The notes: generated by a model from the sequence alone, not told the origin. DNA of 15,896 bases from Candidatus Mesolinea sp. (GCA_003499715.1 DNSH01000035.1:1-15896), one strand, 5' to 3'; positions 1-7,850 are shown, counted from the stretch's first letter. A program made the numbers and translations.

Positions 1-1
1 A

Positions 2-526
2 GTAGATACAAAATGGACATCTAGGCTGGTACTCTCCGCTGATGCTAAACTTCTTCAGAATTTGATGAAGTTCATCAGCCATTCTTGCGATTCATGGTAT
101 TGGCTGATTGGTCTGGGCTTGATTGGGTTGCTGGGCGAGTCAGAAACGCACCTTCTAGCAGCTTTTTGGGCTTGTGCAATCTTGAGCATGGCAGGGGTGG
201 TATTCCTGATTAAAGCGCTCTTCCGCAGGCCGCGGCCTGAAGGGGAATGGGGTAAAATCTATCGCATTGCTGATCCGCATTCATTCCCTTCAGGGCATGC
301 TGCCCGCGCAATGATGTTAGCTGTGCTCTCGATTCAAACGAGCTCTGGATGGGTGATCGCAATTTTCTTTTTATGGGCTGTGTTGGTTGGTCTTTCTCGG
401 ATTACGCTCAAGCTGCATTATCTTTTAGATGTTATTGCTGGTTGGTTATTGGGCGCAGCAGGAGGATTGCTTGCGCTGCAGCTTTACCCTTGGTTTACAC
501 AAATCATAAAGGCTTTGCTGAACTAA
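2..526 (+). CDS. PAP2-family phosphatase, 5'-truncated by window edge
   Basis: This is an integral membrane phosphatase of the type 2 phosphatidic acid phosphatase (PAP2) superfamily, which dephosphorylates lipid phosphates such as phosphatidate or undecaprenyl diphosphate. All three signature motifs are visible: K-x6-RP (KALFRRPRP), PSGH, and SR-x5-H-x3-D (SRITLKLHYLLD). These supply the catalytic histidines and the phosphate-binding residues. Hydrophobic segments flank the motifs. A TTG at 62 followed by ATG at 65 could be read as starts. However, the frame stays open to base 2, and the upstream residues (VDTKWTSRLVL...LLQNLM) look like the usual PAP2 N-terminus, so the gene very probably begins outside the window. 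The stop codon lies in the loop of a terminator hairpin. The exact substrate cannot be told from sequence; a role in lipid-carrier recycling is an inference. Confidence 0.88.
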   Translation, partial: VDTKWTSRLVLSADAKLLQNLMKFISHSCDSWYWLIGLGLIGLLGESETHLLAAFWACAILSMAGVVFLIKALFRRPRPEGEWGKIYRIADPHSFPSGHAARAMMLAVLSIQTSSGWVIAIFFLWAVLVGLSRITLKLHYLLDVIAGWLLGAAGGLLALQLYPWFTQIIKALLN

Positions 527-544
527 CCCACAGCAAAGCCTTTT
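508..544. terminator. Bidirectional Rho-independent terminator between convergent genes
   Basis: There is a perfect 13-bp inverted repeat: 508-520 (AAAGGCTTTGCTG) pairs with 531-543, with a 10-nt loop that holds the TAA stop of the PAP2 gene. A short T-run follows on the plus strand. On the minus strand the flank is also T-rich, so the hairpin probably also serves the convergent GH13 gene, which ends at 566. Confidence 0.85.
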
Positions 545-565
545 ATCGATCTACAAGTAAAGAAA

Positions 566-2017
566 CTAAGCGAGAATCACCGCGCTCATTGAGGGAAGCG
601 TCAGATTGTTAATTTTACCGGATTGGATGGTGACCTGTGTTGAGCCTAACTGATCCTGTAATACAGCCCCATCCGGAATTAGCTCCTTCAGTTCGATATC
701 CAAAGTTTGGGAGCTGCTTTCCAGATTTATCGCGACGATTACGCTATCATGCTCATCTTGGCGCATATAAACTAGTAAATTGCTATTGGCAAGCAAGGTT
801 TGGTAAGTTCCGGTGCGCAGCGCGGGGATAGCATGGCGCAGCAGGACCAACTCGCGGATTTTATCGTGAAGCTGCTGATTCCACTCGAGTTTATCCCAGG
901 GAAAAGCTTTGCGACAATCTGGATCGCGCCCGCCGGTCAGTCCTATTTCATCACCATAGTAAATGCATGGTGCACCGGGGTAAGTAAGTGTGAAGAGGTA
1001 AGCAAGGTAAAGACGCTGCTGATCCTCATGTACCAAGCTCAAGAAGCGGGGCATATCGTGGCTATCCAGAAGGTTAAGCTGTGCTTGTGCAAATTCGTTG
1101 GGATAGATGGTCAGCAGTTCCTGCGTGCGTTCGGCAAACTTAACTGCATCCATAGCTTCGGGTGTTGGTAGGCCCATCATGCCCTTTGCTAGTTCGGCGT
1201 CGATGCGGCTTCCGCCAAAGAAGGAAACACAGGCATGAGTGAGTTGATAATTCATAACACCATCGAACATATCGCCCGCTAACCAATGCCGAGCCTCGGA
1301 TGGAATCTCACCCACGATGTATGCCTCGGGGTTGGCTGTCTTGACCACCTCGCGAAATTCCCGCCAGAAATTGTCATCTTTGATTTCGAAGGGAACATCT
1401 AAGCGCCAGCCATCCGCGCCTTGCTCTATCCAATAGCGTGCCACGTTGAAGATAAACTTGCGCACCTGTGGGTTTGCGTGGTTAAGTTGGGGCATAGGCG
1501 GATAGCCCCACCAACAATCATAATTTGCTGAAGTGGAGTAGGCATTGAGCGGAAAACGGTGAATCTTGAACCAGTCAATATACGGCGATTTGGGTCCAAC
1601 CTCTAAGATGTGATTGAATGGGTAAAAGCCTCGCCCCACATGATTGAACACGCCATCCAAGACCACGCGGATGTTACGCTTGTGGGCTTCTGCCAGTAGT
1701 TGTGTAAAAGCTTGATTGCCCCCCAGAAGCGGGTCCACTTGGTAATAATCATGGGTGTTGTAGCGGTGGTTGGAGGCAGCTTGAAAGATAGGGTTGAAGT
1801 AGATTGCATTGATACCTAAATCTTCAAGGTAATCCAGCTTCTCCCGCACGCCAATTAAATCGCCACCTTTGAAGCCGTCTGGAGTGGGTGCACTTTCCCA
1901 TGGCTCGAAATTGCCCGGTTTTTCCACACTTGCGCTCCAAGCAAAACGATCGGGAAAAATCTGGTAAAAAACAGCATTTTTTACCCAATCAGGGGTATGG
2001 TTAAGTTCTGCAGACAT
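566..2017 (-). CDS. GH13 alpha-glucan hydrolase (cyclomaltodextrinase/neopullulanase-like)
   Basis: This is a glycoside hydrolase family 13 enzyme of 483 aa that hydrolyses alpha-glucosidic bonds in maltodextrins or cyclodextrins. The (beta/alpha)8-barrel starts almost at once (WVKNAVFYQIFPDRF, about residues 11-25). Region I is DGVFNH (121-126). Region II is GWRLDVPF with the nucleophile Asp207. Region III is VGEI with the acid/base Glu237. Region IV is LLDSHD with Asp321. The MPQLNHANP stretch is typical of the GH13_20 cyclomaltodextrinase/neopullulanase group. Those enzymes usually have about 580 aa with an N-terminal CBM34 domain, which is missing here. There is no signal peptide, so it is probably cytosolic and acts on imported oligosaccharides. 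A good ribosome site (AAGGAG) precedes the ATG. The exact specificity is uncertain. Confidence 0.92.
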   Translation of the reverse strand: MSAELNHTPDWVKNAVFYQIFPDRFAWSASVEKPGNFEPWESAPTPDGFKGGDLIGVREKLDYLEDLGINAIYFNPIFQAASNHRYNTHDYYQVDPLLGGNQAFTQLLAEAHKRNIRVVLDGVFNHVGRGFYPFNHILEVGPKSPYIDWFKIHRFPLNAYSTSANYDCWWGYPPMPQLNHANPQVRKFIFNVARYWIEQGADGWRLDVPFEIKDDNFWREFREVVKTANPEAYIVGEIPSEARHWLAGDMFDGVMNYQLTHACVSFFGGSRIDAELAKGMMGLPTPEAMDAVKFAERTQELLTIYPNEFAQAQLNLLDSHDMPRFLSLVHEDQQRLYLAYLFTLTYPGAPCIYYGDEIGLTGGRDPDCRKAFPWDKLEWNQQLHDKIRELVLLRHAIPALRTGTYQTLLANSNLLVYMRQDEHDSVIVAINLESSSQTLDIELKELIPDGAVLQDQLGSTQVTIQSGKINNLTLPSMSAVILA

Positions 2018-2051
2018 AAATCTCCTTAATTACTATGATTTCTGGGTTTGG

Positions 2052-2080
2052 ATTATACAATATTCGCAATGATTTTTCAC
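2052..2080 (-). promoter_or_regulatory. Putative promoter of the GH13 gene
   Basis: On the minus strand, TATAAT (plus 2052-2057, read as ATTATA) lies 17 bp from a weak -35, GTGAAA (plus 2075-2080). The predicted start is about 2045, giving a leader of roughly 27 nt that contains the AAGGAG ribosome site. The -10 is perfect and the -35 matches four of six bases. Confidence 0.5.
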
Positions 2081-2152
2081 GGTAAAGGATATTGATTAGG
2101 CAAGTTTAAATATCAAACATAGCACCTTACCTAATACGGATGAAAGTCCAGC

Positions 2153-2182
2153 TTGACAAGCCTCTTTCATTTCGGATATGCT
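2153..2182 (+). promoter_or_regulatory. Promoter of selC (and probably of the downstream lipoprotein gene)
   Basis: A perfect -35 TTGACA (2153-2158) is followed after 18 bp by TATGCT (2177-2182). The predicted transcription start is about 2189-2190, at the first base of the tRNA-Sec. Such a short or absent leader is common for tRNA genes. Confidence 0.72.
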
Positions 2183-2189
2183 TAGCGAT

Positions 2190-2283
2190 GGGAATGGTTA
2201 GGTCCCGGTGGGCTTCCTGGTCTTCAAAATCAGTGTCGGGTCGCGTTGCGAGCCGGGGTGGGTTCGACTCCCATCCATTCCCG
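2190..2283 (+). tRNA. selC: tRNA-Sec (anticodon UCA)
   Basis: This is a selenocysteine tRNA, which is charged by SerRS, converted to Sec-tRNA by SelA, and delivered to UGA codons by SelB. It folds by hand into the unusual bacterial tRNA-Sec shape. The acceptor stem has 8 bp (2190-2197 with 2275-2282) and the discriminator is G2283. The long D stem has 6 bp (2200-2205 with 2210-2215) and a 4-nt loop. The anticodon arm is 2217-2221/2229-2233 with loop CTTCAAA, giving anticodon TCA at 2224-2226. A long variable arm occupies about 2234-2257. The T arm has 5 bp with loop TTCGACT (2263-2269). The 8+5 acceptor/T architecture plus UCA is diagnostic. CCA is not encoded. The host should therefore carry selA, selB, selD and selenoproteins; no clear selenoprotein is seen in this window. 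Confidence 0.95.
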
Positions 2284-2306
2284 TTTTGATTCGAGCGTTG
2301 ACGAAT

Positions 2307-3743
2307 ATGCGGAAAACTAGTTTATCTACAATCCTTTTTGTAGTGTTGGTAAGCTTTAGCTTAGCAGCTTGTCAGGGCATACCACCTTCTCCCATGCCCA
2401 CAGCAGGCACATCTCAGCCGCAAGCCACTGCAACACCAGCTATTCCTACACCGACAGCTACGTTAACTTCAACCCCCACGCCTCCTTGGCCGACCATTGA
2501 GCCGGTCGATGAGAACGCGCTGGCGGGCTTGGAACTCACGGTTCTGCATCCGTGGATTAATGAAGCCAAAACAAGCTTTGAAAGCTTAGTGGCGGAGTTC
2601 AATCGCATGAATGCCTGGGGAATTAACGTGACACCCGTGGGCGCAGGGGGCATCGAAGATGTCGGTGATAAGTTAGCTGAGAATGGGATGAAAACCAACC
2701 TCGCCATCGCCCATGGGTACGACTTAGCATTGCTTACCTCAACTGGCGAATTGGCTAACTTGGGGCCTTACTTGTACGATGAAGATTATGGCATCAGCAC
2801 GGAATATGCGCCTGATTCAGCTTTTTATCAACTCTCGCCGTTAGCTACTTATCAAGAGTATTGGGGTTACCTACCCATTGCCTACCAACCAGGAGTGCTG
2901 GTGTATAACCAAAGTTGGGCACGCGAATTAGGATTCAACCAAGCACCCCGCTCACCTGGAGAACTAGCAGCGCAGATGCTGCCAGCTGCAGCTGAAAAGC
3001 TGCAAGATAACGATATTTACAATAACGGCACCGGCGGTATGTGGGTATCCAATTCTCCTATTGCTGCACTGAGTTGGTACCGCGCTTTTTACGGCAAATT
3101 CGACCCAGCAAAGCCTGTGCTGAGTTTTAACGATCAAGCAGGCAGCCAGAGTTTTACTTTCCTCAAGCAGCTGTTTAACGAAGACGGCTCCTGGGTTGGG
3201 CTCCAAGAGGTGCCATATGAGTACTTTGCGGCGCGCTTAGCTCTGGCTTATGAGGGTACATTAGATGACATCCTCATTCAGGAGGGCTACCAGAGGCGCG
3301 TTGATTCTGAGGACAAGTGGCTCGCCTTGCCTTACCCTACCCCGGATAGCATGGGAAGCCTTTCACTGGAGACAGTCTCCATTGGCATAGCAAAAGAGAC
3401 GCCGGCAGAGCAGTTAGGCAGCTGGCTTTTTGCCCGCTGGCTATTAACTCAAAAGGCACAGGAACGTTTAGTTCATATTCACGGCTATTGGCCCGTGACA
3501 GACGACCCGCAAGATGTGGCACCGGACTATGCTAAAGCGCACCCAGCTTGGGCGAGTGCTTTGTTGGAAGATGTTAGGCTTACCCTTGCTCCGGAAGCCC
3601 AAAATTGGGCTTATGGACGCTTGATTTTACAGGATGCTGTGCGCCGTATGTATGCGCTGGATGAAGAATACATCCCTACGGTATTGGAGATGTTGGATAG
3701 CACTTTGCAGGAGTTGACAGGAGAAAACTTGAATGAACCATAA
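2307..3743 (+). CDS. Lipoprotein, extracellular solute-binding protein (ABC sugar-type)
   Basis: This is a probable substrate-binding lipoprotein of the family-1 (maltose/multiple-sugar) type, 478 aa. The N-terminus has two basic residues, a hydrophobic core and a lipobox LAAC with Cys22, so it should be lipid-anchored outside the membrane. Residues about 25-65 form a Pro/Thr/Ala-rich linker. The binding domain follows (LTVLHPW..., about residue 76 onward), with the aromatic-rich, Gly-containing middle typical of these proteins. The frame extends upstream to 2208, but that part lies inside the tRNA-Sec gene. ATG 2307, directly before the signal peptide, is the credible start. No clear ribosome site precedes it, and it lies 23 nt after the tRNA. 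No ABC permeases are adjacent. A sugar ligand is suggested by the GH13 gene nearby but is not shown. Confidence 0.85.
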   Translation: MRKTSLSTILFVVLVSFSLAACQGIPPSPMPTAGTSQPQATATPAIPTPTATLTSTPTPPWPTIEPVDENALAGLELTVLHPWINEAKTSFESLVAEFNRMNAWGINVTPVGAGGIEDVGDKLAENGMKTNLAIAHGYDLALLTSTGELANLGPYLYDEDYGISTEYAPDSAFYQLSPLATYQEYWGYLPIAYQPGVLVYNQSWARELGFNQAPRSPGELAAQMLPAAAEKLQDNDIYNNGTGGMWVSNSPIAALSWYRAFYGKFDPAKPVLSFNDQAGSQSFTFLKQLFNEDGSWVGLQEVPYEYFAARLALAYEGTLDDILIQEGYQRRVDSEDKWLALPYPTPDSMGSLSLETVSIGIAKETPAEQLGSWLFARWLLTQKAQERLVHIHGYWPVTDDPQDVAPDYAKAHPAWASALLEDVRLTLAPEAQNWAYGRLILQDAVRRMYALDEEYIPTVLEMLDSTLQELTGENLNEP

Positions 3744-4170
3744 ACCGGTTGTGGAGATCTATTCTGATGGCGCTTGCAGCGGTAATCCAGGCCCTGGCGG
3801 CTGGGCAGCTGTAATCCTGACGGACGGCAAGCACACTGAGCTCAGCGGCGGCGAAAAGGAAACCACCAACAACCGAATGGAAATTATGGCTGCTTTGAAC
3901 GCCTTACGCGCACTCAAACAACCATCCCAAGTCACTTTTTATACCGATTCGAGTTATCTGCTCAATGGTGCAACTGCTTGGCTGCCCGAATGGAAACAGC
4001 GGAATTGGAAACGAAAAAAAGGCAAATTAGCGAACATCGACCTGTGGCAAGAGCTGGATCGCGAGCTGAGCCGGCATGAGGTGAAATGGGTATGGGTGCG
4101 CGGGCATGCGGGCAACACCCTGAATGAGTACGTCGATCAAATGGCACGAGCTGCTATCCCAAGTCATTAA
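3733..4170 (+). CDS. rnhA: Ribonuclease HI
   Basis: Ribonuclease HI cleaves the RNA strand of RNA-DNA hybrids and so clears R-loops and primer remnants. The 145-aa length is typical of bacterial RNase HI. The four acidic catalytic residues are visible: Asp12 (YSDGACSGNPGPGG), Glu50 (NNRMEIMAAL), Asp72 (YTDSSYL) and Asp135 (NEYVDQMA). His125 lies in the VRGHAGN loop. A basic handle region (WKQRNWKRKKGK, about 87-98) is present, as in E. coli RnhA. The start codon overlaps the end of the lipoprotein gene by 11 nt, and AGGAGA lies upstream within that gene, so translation is probably coupled. Confidence 0.96.
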   Translation: MNHKPVVEIYSDGACSGNPGPGGWAAVILTDGKHTELSGGEKETTNNRMEIMAALNALRALKQPSQVTFYTDSSYLLNGATAWLPEWKQRNWKRKKGKLANIDLWQELDRELSRHEVKWVWVRGHAGNTLNEYVDQMARAAIPSH

Positions 4171-4200
4171 TTCTTTAAAATCCCCTTCTTTAGCATATTT

Positions 4201-4209
4201 TGATATACT
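4201..4209 (+). promoter_or_regulatory. Putative extended -10 promoter for the methyltransferase-glycosyltransferase gene
   Basis: TGATATACT combines an extended TG element with a -10 of TATACT. No convincing -35 is seen at the usual distance, which is tolerated by extended -10 promoters. The predicted start is about 4216, leaving a leader of some 35 nt before the TTG start. Confidence 0.42.
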
Positions 4210-4251
4210 TTGGCATTATCTGATTAATCAAGCAGTTATAGGATCTTCAAT

Positions 4252-5697
4252 TTGGATAGTTATTTTAATGCTCGTGATGAGGCTTATCAGAGGTTCACAC
4301 GTGAACGCAAAGCGCTGTGGGATCGCATTGCCGCCAAAGAAGCGAAAAAGGTTCGCTGGAGCTCGTACTACCACCGCCGGCTGAATAGAACTTATCACTT
4401 TATCATTCCCCAAGGAAGCACCATATTAGAAGTGGGTTGTGGCAGGGGCGATTTACTGGCTTTTTTGAAACCATCAGTTGGCGTGGGGGTGGACTTTTCG
4501 GAAGGTATGCTCGCTGCAGCAAAAGAAATGCACCCAGAATGCGAATTTTTTTGCGCAGACGCCCATGCCCTGCCAGATCTCGGTAGGCAGTTTGACTTCA
4601 TCATCCTCTCGGACTTGGTCAATGACGTTTGGGATGTGCAGACCGTTTTGGCTCAGCTAAAGCCTTATTGCACATCGAAAACCCGCTTAGTGATCAACTT
4701 CTATAACCGTTTGTGGGAGTTCCCGCTTAAGGTAGCGCAAGCCCTGCATATGGCTACGCCGCTGTTGGACCAAAACTGGCTCACCCAGCAGGATATGCGC
4801 AACCTACTACAACTCTGCGATTACGAGGTTGTGCGTACCTCATCGGAAGTGCTGTTTCCCTTCTACTTTCCCTTGCTTAGCGGACTGTTTAATCGTGTTT
4901 TAGCACGGTTGACTTTATTTAAGGCTTTGTGTATGACGAATGTCCTTGTCGCTCGCCCACGTGGAGGGTTGCGCGAGGATAAACCCTCAGTTTCAGTGGT
5001 GATTGCCGCCCGAAACGAAGCCGGTAACATTGCCCAAATATTCGATCGCGTGCCAGAGATGGGCAGCTCAACGGAGCTGATTTTTGTGGAAGGGCACTCG
5101 AAGGATAATACCTACGAGGTCATCGAGGATATCGCTGCACAATCTAATCGCTCGGTACAATACCTTAAGCAAGAGGGAACAGGTAAGGGTGACGCTATTC
5201 GCTTAGGTTTTCAGCATGCCCAAGGCGATGTGCTCATGATTTTGGATGCTGACCTGACTGTACCTCCGGAAGATCTGCCCCGCTTTTATGACGCGTTGAT
5301 TTGGAACCATGGAGAATTTATTAACGGGGTGCGCTTGGTATACCCGATGGAAAAGCAAGCCATGCGTCCATTCAATACACTTGGCAATAAATTTTTCAGC
5401 ACAGCATTCTCCTGGCTGTTAGGGCAGAGCATTAAAGATACCCTATGCGGCACCAAAGTGCTTTGGCGGGAAGATTACGAAAAAATCGCTGCTAACCGTG
5501 CTTTCTTTGGTGATTTTGATCCCTTTGGGGATTTTGATCTCATTTTTGGCGCTGCAAAGTTGAACTTAAAAATTGTGGACCTGCCGATCCGTTACCGCGA
5601 GCGCACTTACGGCACAACGAATATCCAACGATGGAAGCATGGTTTGTTACTTCTGCGCATGCTTTGGGTGGCGGCGGTGCGCCTCAAATTTGTGTAG
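4252..5697 (+). CDS. Fusion: SAM-dependent methyltransferase + family-2 glycosyltransferase
   Basis: This is a two-domain protein of 481 aa. Residues about 1-235 form a class I SAM methyltransferase: motif I is ILEVGCGRGDLL (58-69), with an acidic VDFSEGM strand end near 80-86 and CADAHALP near 101-108. Residues about 245-481 form a GT-A family-2 glycosyltransferase of the DPM1-like, polyprenyl-phosphate sugar-transferase type: SVVIAARNEAGNI (248-260), GTGKGDAIRLGF (309-320), DADL (332-335) as the metal/nucleotide site, and a C-terminal PIRYRERTYGTTNIQRW (445-461). The start is taken as TTG 4252 because the frame closes at 4225-4227, no upstream ATG exists, and AGGAT lies at a workable distance. 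The likely role is making or modifying a lipid-linked or surface glycan. The sugar and the methyl acceptor are unknown. Confidence 0.85.
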   Translation: MDSYFNARDEAYQRFTRERKALWDRIAAKEAKKVRWSSYYHRRLNRTYHFIIPQGSTILEVGCGRGDLLAFLKPSVGVGVDFSEGMLAAAKEMHPECEFFCADAHALPDLGRQFDFIILSDLVNDVWDVQTVLAQLKPYCTSKTRLVINFYNRLWEFPLKVAQALHMATPLLDQNWLTQQDMRNLLQLCDYEVVRTSSEVLFPFYFPLLSGLFNRVLARLTLFKALCMTNVLVARPRGGLREDKPSVSVVIAARNEAGNIAQIFDRVPEMGSSTELIFVEGHSKDNTYEVIEDIAAQSNRSVQYLKQEGTGKGDAIRLGFQHAQGDVLMILDADLTVPPEDLPRFYDALIWNHGEFINGVRLVYPMEKQAMRPFNTLGNKFFSTAFSWLLGQSIKDTLCGTKVLWREDYEKIAANRAFFGDFDPFGDFDLIFGAAKLNLKIVDLPIRYRERTYGTTNIQRWKHGLLLLRMLWVAAVRLKFV

Positions 5698-5717
5698 GTC
5701 TTTCTTATAGCTACGGA

Positions 5718-7709
5718 TTACTGGCAGCCGCGCAGGTCCAGCAGTCGGCGGAAATCACCCCTCGCTCCAGTTACTTCATAATGTAGCTGCACGCAAGGTG
5801 CGGAAAGCCTCTCCTGGACAGTTTCGGAGAAGTCATCCCATTCTCCAGCCCCAAGGTAGAGGTAATCGTATCCCGCAGCGTGTAGGGCGTAAGGATCGAG
5901 CGAGCTGGCAAGCCGGGAATAATCGGCGGTAGTCTCGTACCAGGTATTGTTGGAAGCCAACGGCCGGGCAAAAACTGTGGCGGCGCGGGAAGGGATTAAG
6001 TCAAAGACCATGGCGTCTTCTTCGAGCTTATCCCAGTATTGGCTCTCAACCTTGGCATCCAAATCATCCAAGAAGTAGCTTTCTTGTGGCACCTGCATCG
6101 CTGTAGTTTCAATGGCAAAGTAAACAATCCCGCCAACACAGCAGAGCAGCATCATCCCAACCACAATAAGCTTGAGATTGAGCGGACGGTGGCGCAGCCA
6201 GTACCACAACAGCGGCACGGCAAAAACCGTCAAGAGTTCAGTGCCGACCAAGCTGAGGCGTTTCGTCGCAGAGATGCCAGCATCACCGCGGTAGCCAACG
6301 AACACAGAAAATAGGCTGATAGCGACCATCACAGCTAAAATAGCATAAATGACCTGGTTGCTACGCCAACCCTTTTTGCCCCATGCGAACATCAACGGAA
6401 GGAGGAGGAAAATCGGCCCAACCTCCAGCAGTGCCACCAGCAACTGGGCTGGGTTGAGCAGAGAAAGCTCGCCTAAATGCGATGAGATAATCGCTGGAGG
6501 CCAGCGCAAGTAGAAGGCATTGCTAAAGTAAGACTCAGAACCAGCTTTTGATCCTAGATTCAGCAGCTGTTTTGCTGTTCCCGTGAGCACACCGCCTTGA
6601 AACAGGGCAAACAACGCCGGGATCACCACGAAGAAGACCAAGCCTAACCAGATCTCTCGATGAGGTTGGTCTTTTTGCCTTATAAGATGGATGAGGGCGA
6701 TGATCACGAAAGCAGCGAGGAAATAGCCAAACCAAATCTCATCCACCAGCGCTTGAGCGGCAAGCAGGGCACCGATAACAGCCATCCCTGCCGGGTGCTT
6801 CCAGCGCTTAAAAGTGAGAATGAGCAGCAAGGCAATAGTTAATCCCATCATGCCCGTGCCGCCATGTTCCATCACACTGACGGTGTGAAAGCCATTGCCA
6901 TAAGCAAATAGAAAAGGCAGGGGTCCTCCTCCTTCGATAGCCCAAGGTTTGGAGAAGGCTAACTTAAGGCTAGGGTCGGTTGCGATTCCCGAGCCAATCA
7001 TATTGATTTGGTCAGAGATAACCGCAAGAGCCCGCCCAGGTAGAAAGAGCAATAACCAGCGTAGACCGCCGGCAAAGGCAGTGAAAAGCGCTGTAAACCA
7101 GCCACCGATCAGGCTTCGGGTGAGCCTCTTGCCGAGAAAGAATACATAGATCATGGCTAAACTGAAGAAGACCGCTCGGGTGAGGTCTAATGCCACCCAA
7201 GGGAAAATCCCCCCTAAGCGCATGCTCTGAGCGGCAATCAGCAGCATTAGATAATGGTAGTCAAAGCTGAGCTTAGGATTGAGTGGAAACACCGGTGGAA
7301 TAGAACCAACCGCTAAGAAGGAAGTTGTCGGTAAGTTTTGGTAGTCATCAAATATAGCTAACCCGTGACCGATCATGAAGAAGATATAGAGTAAAAGAAC
7401 AAACGCCACCCAATAACCGATTGGGAATGTAAATTGCTCGCGTGCAGATTTCCAACTTTTGAGCAGTGTAGTCAGCAGCATACCGATGAGCAAGACAGTT
7501 CCAGCGGCAGCCCAAAAGGCAGGCACCGGCGCGAAAAAGTGACCCAACAGATTTGATACCCAAGCCTGCAAGACTAAGCCAAGACCAAAACCTAAAAGGG
7601 TCGCTTCGTGCTGTTGCAGCTTAAACAAGCTAACCAGGATTAAATATCCGCCCAAAGCCCAGATTAACGTCCATAAGAGCAGGTTCAATAGGTTCATCGA
7701 TAAGTCCAT
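5718..7709 (-). CDS. Polytopic membrane protein, GT-C glycosyltransferase-like
   Basis: This is a large membrane protein of 663 aa with about 13-15 hydrophobic segments between residues 8 and 532, followed by a soluble C-terminal domain of about 130 residues (535-663). The early loop after the fourth span carries acidic and aromatic motifs (IFDDYQNLP near 119-127, LSFDYHYL near 147-154). This resembles the first extracytoplasmic loop of GT-C glycosyltransferases, which use polyprenyl-phosphate sugars. I cannot name a family with certainty. The gene converges on the methyltransferase-glycosyltransferase gene with a 20-bp gap that shows no clear terminator. A lipid-linked sugar made by the neighbour could be its donor, but this is inference. 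The start ATG 7709 has an upstream GAAGGCGG ribosome site. A second in-frame ATG lies four codons later. Confidence 0.7.
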   Translation of the reverse strand: MDLSMNLLNLLLWTLIWALGGYLILVSLFKLQQHEATLLGFGLGLVLQAWVSNLLGHFFAPVPAFWAAAGTVLLIGMLLTTLLKSWKSAREQFTFPIGYWVAFVLLLYIFFMIGHGLAIFDDYQNLPTTSFLAVGSIPPVFPLNPKLSFDYHYLMLLIAAQSMRLGGIFPWVALDLTRAVFFSLAMIYVFFLGKRLTRSLIGGWFTALFTAFAGGLRWLLLFLPGRALAVISDQINMIGSGIATDPSLKLAFSKPWAIEGGGPLPFLFAYGNGFHTVSVMEHGGTGMMGLTIALLLILTFKRWKHPAGMAVIGALLAAQALVDEIWFGYFLAAFVIIALIHLIRQKDQPHREIWLGLVFFVVIPALFALFQGGVLTGTAKQLLNLGSKAGSESYFSNAFYLRWPPAIISSHLGELSLLNPAQLLVALLEVGPIFLLLPLMFAWGKKGWRSNQVIYAILAVMVAISLFSVFVGYRGDAGISATKRLSLVGTELLTVFAVPLLWYWLRHRPLNLKLIVVGMMLLCCVGGIVYFAIETTAMQVPQESYFLDDLDAKVESQYWDKLEEDAMVFDLIPSRAATVFARPLASNNTWYETTADYSRLASSLDPYALHAAGYDYLYLGAGEWDDFSETVQERLSAPCVQLHYEVTGARGDFRRLLDLRGCQ

Positions 7710-7759
7710 TGACCAACCGCCTTCAATTTAAATCAGGTTTAATGTAACTCGTGGTGCTT

Positions 7760-7765
7760 ATTATA
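7760..7765 (-). promoter_or_regulatory. Putative -10 element for the polytopic membrane protein gene
   Basis: A perfect TATAAT is read on the minus strand (plus ATTATA), about 50 nt upstream of the ATG at 7709. The -35 at the expected distance is poor, so confidence is limited. Confidence 0.4.
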
Positions 7766-7796
7766 CTGGTAAGGTGTGGATGCTATGCTATACATG

Positions 7797-7831
7797 CGTA
7801 AAGAAAACAGCCTGCACAAGACAGGCTGTTT
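7797..7831 (-). terminator. Rho-independent terminator of copZ-copA
   Basis: A perfect 10-bp stem (7805-7814 with 7822-7831) has a 7-nt loop and is followed on the minus strand by a T-rich tract (TTTTCTTT, overlapping the stem end). It lies 20 bp beyond the copA stop codon. Confidence 0.85.
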
Positions 7832-7850
7832 CGCATTTCAAAAGAAGAGT

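Noticed and set aside
62..526. TTG 62 or ATG 65 as the true start of the PAP2 protein
   Set aside because: The frame is open to the window edge, and the upstream residues fit the normal PAP2 N-terminus, so the gene is more likely cut by the window.
2208..2306. N-terminal extension of the lipoprotein frame by 33 residues
   Set aside because: This part lies inside and just after the tRNA-Sec gene, and a signal peptide with lipobox begins exactly at ATG 2307.
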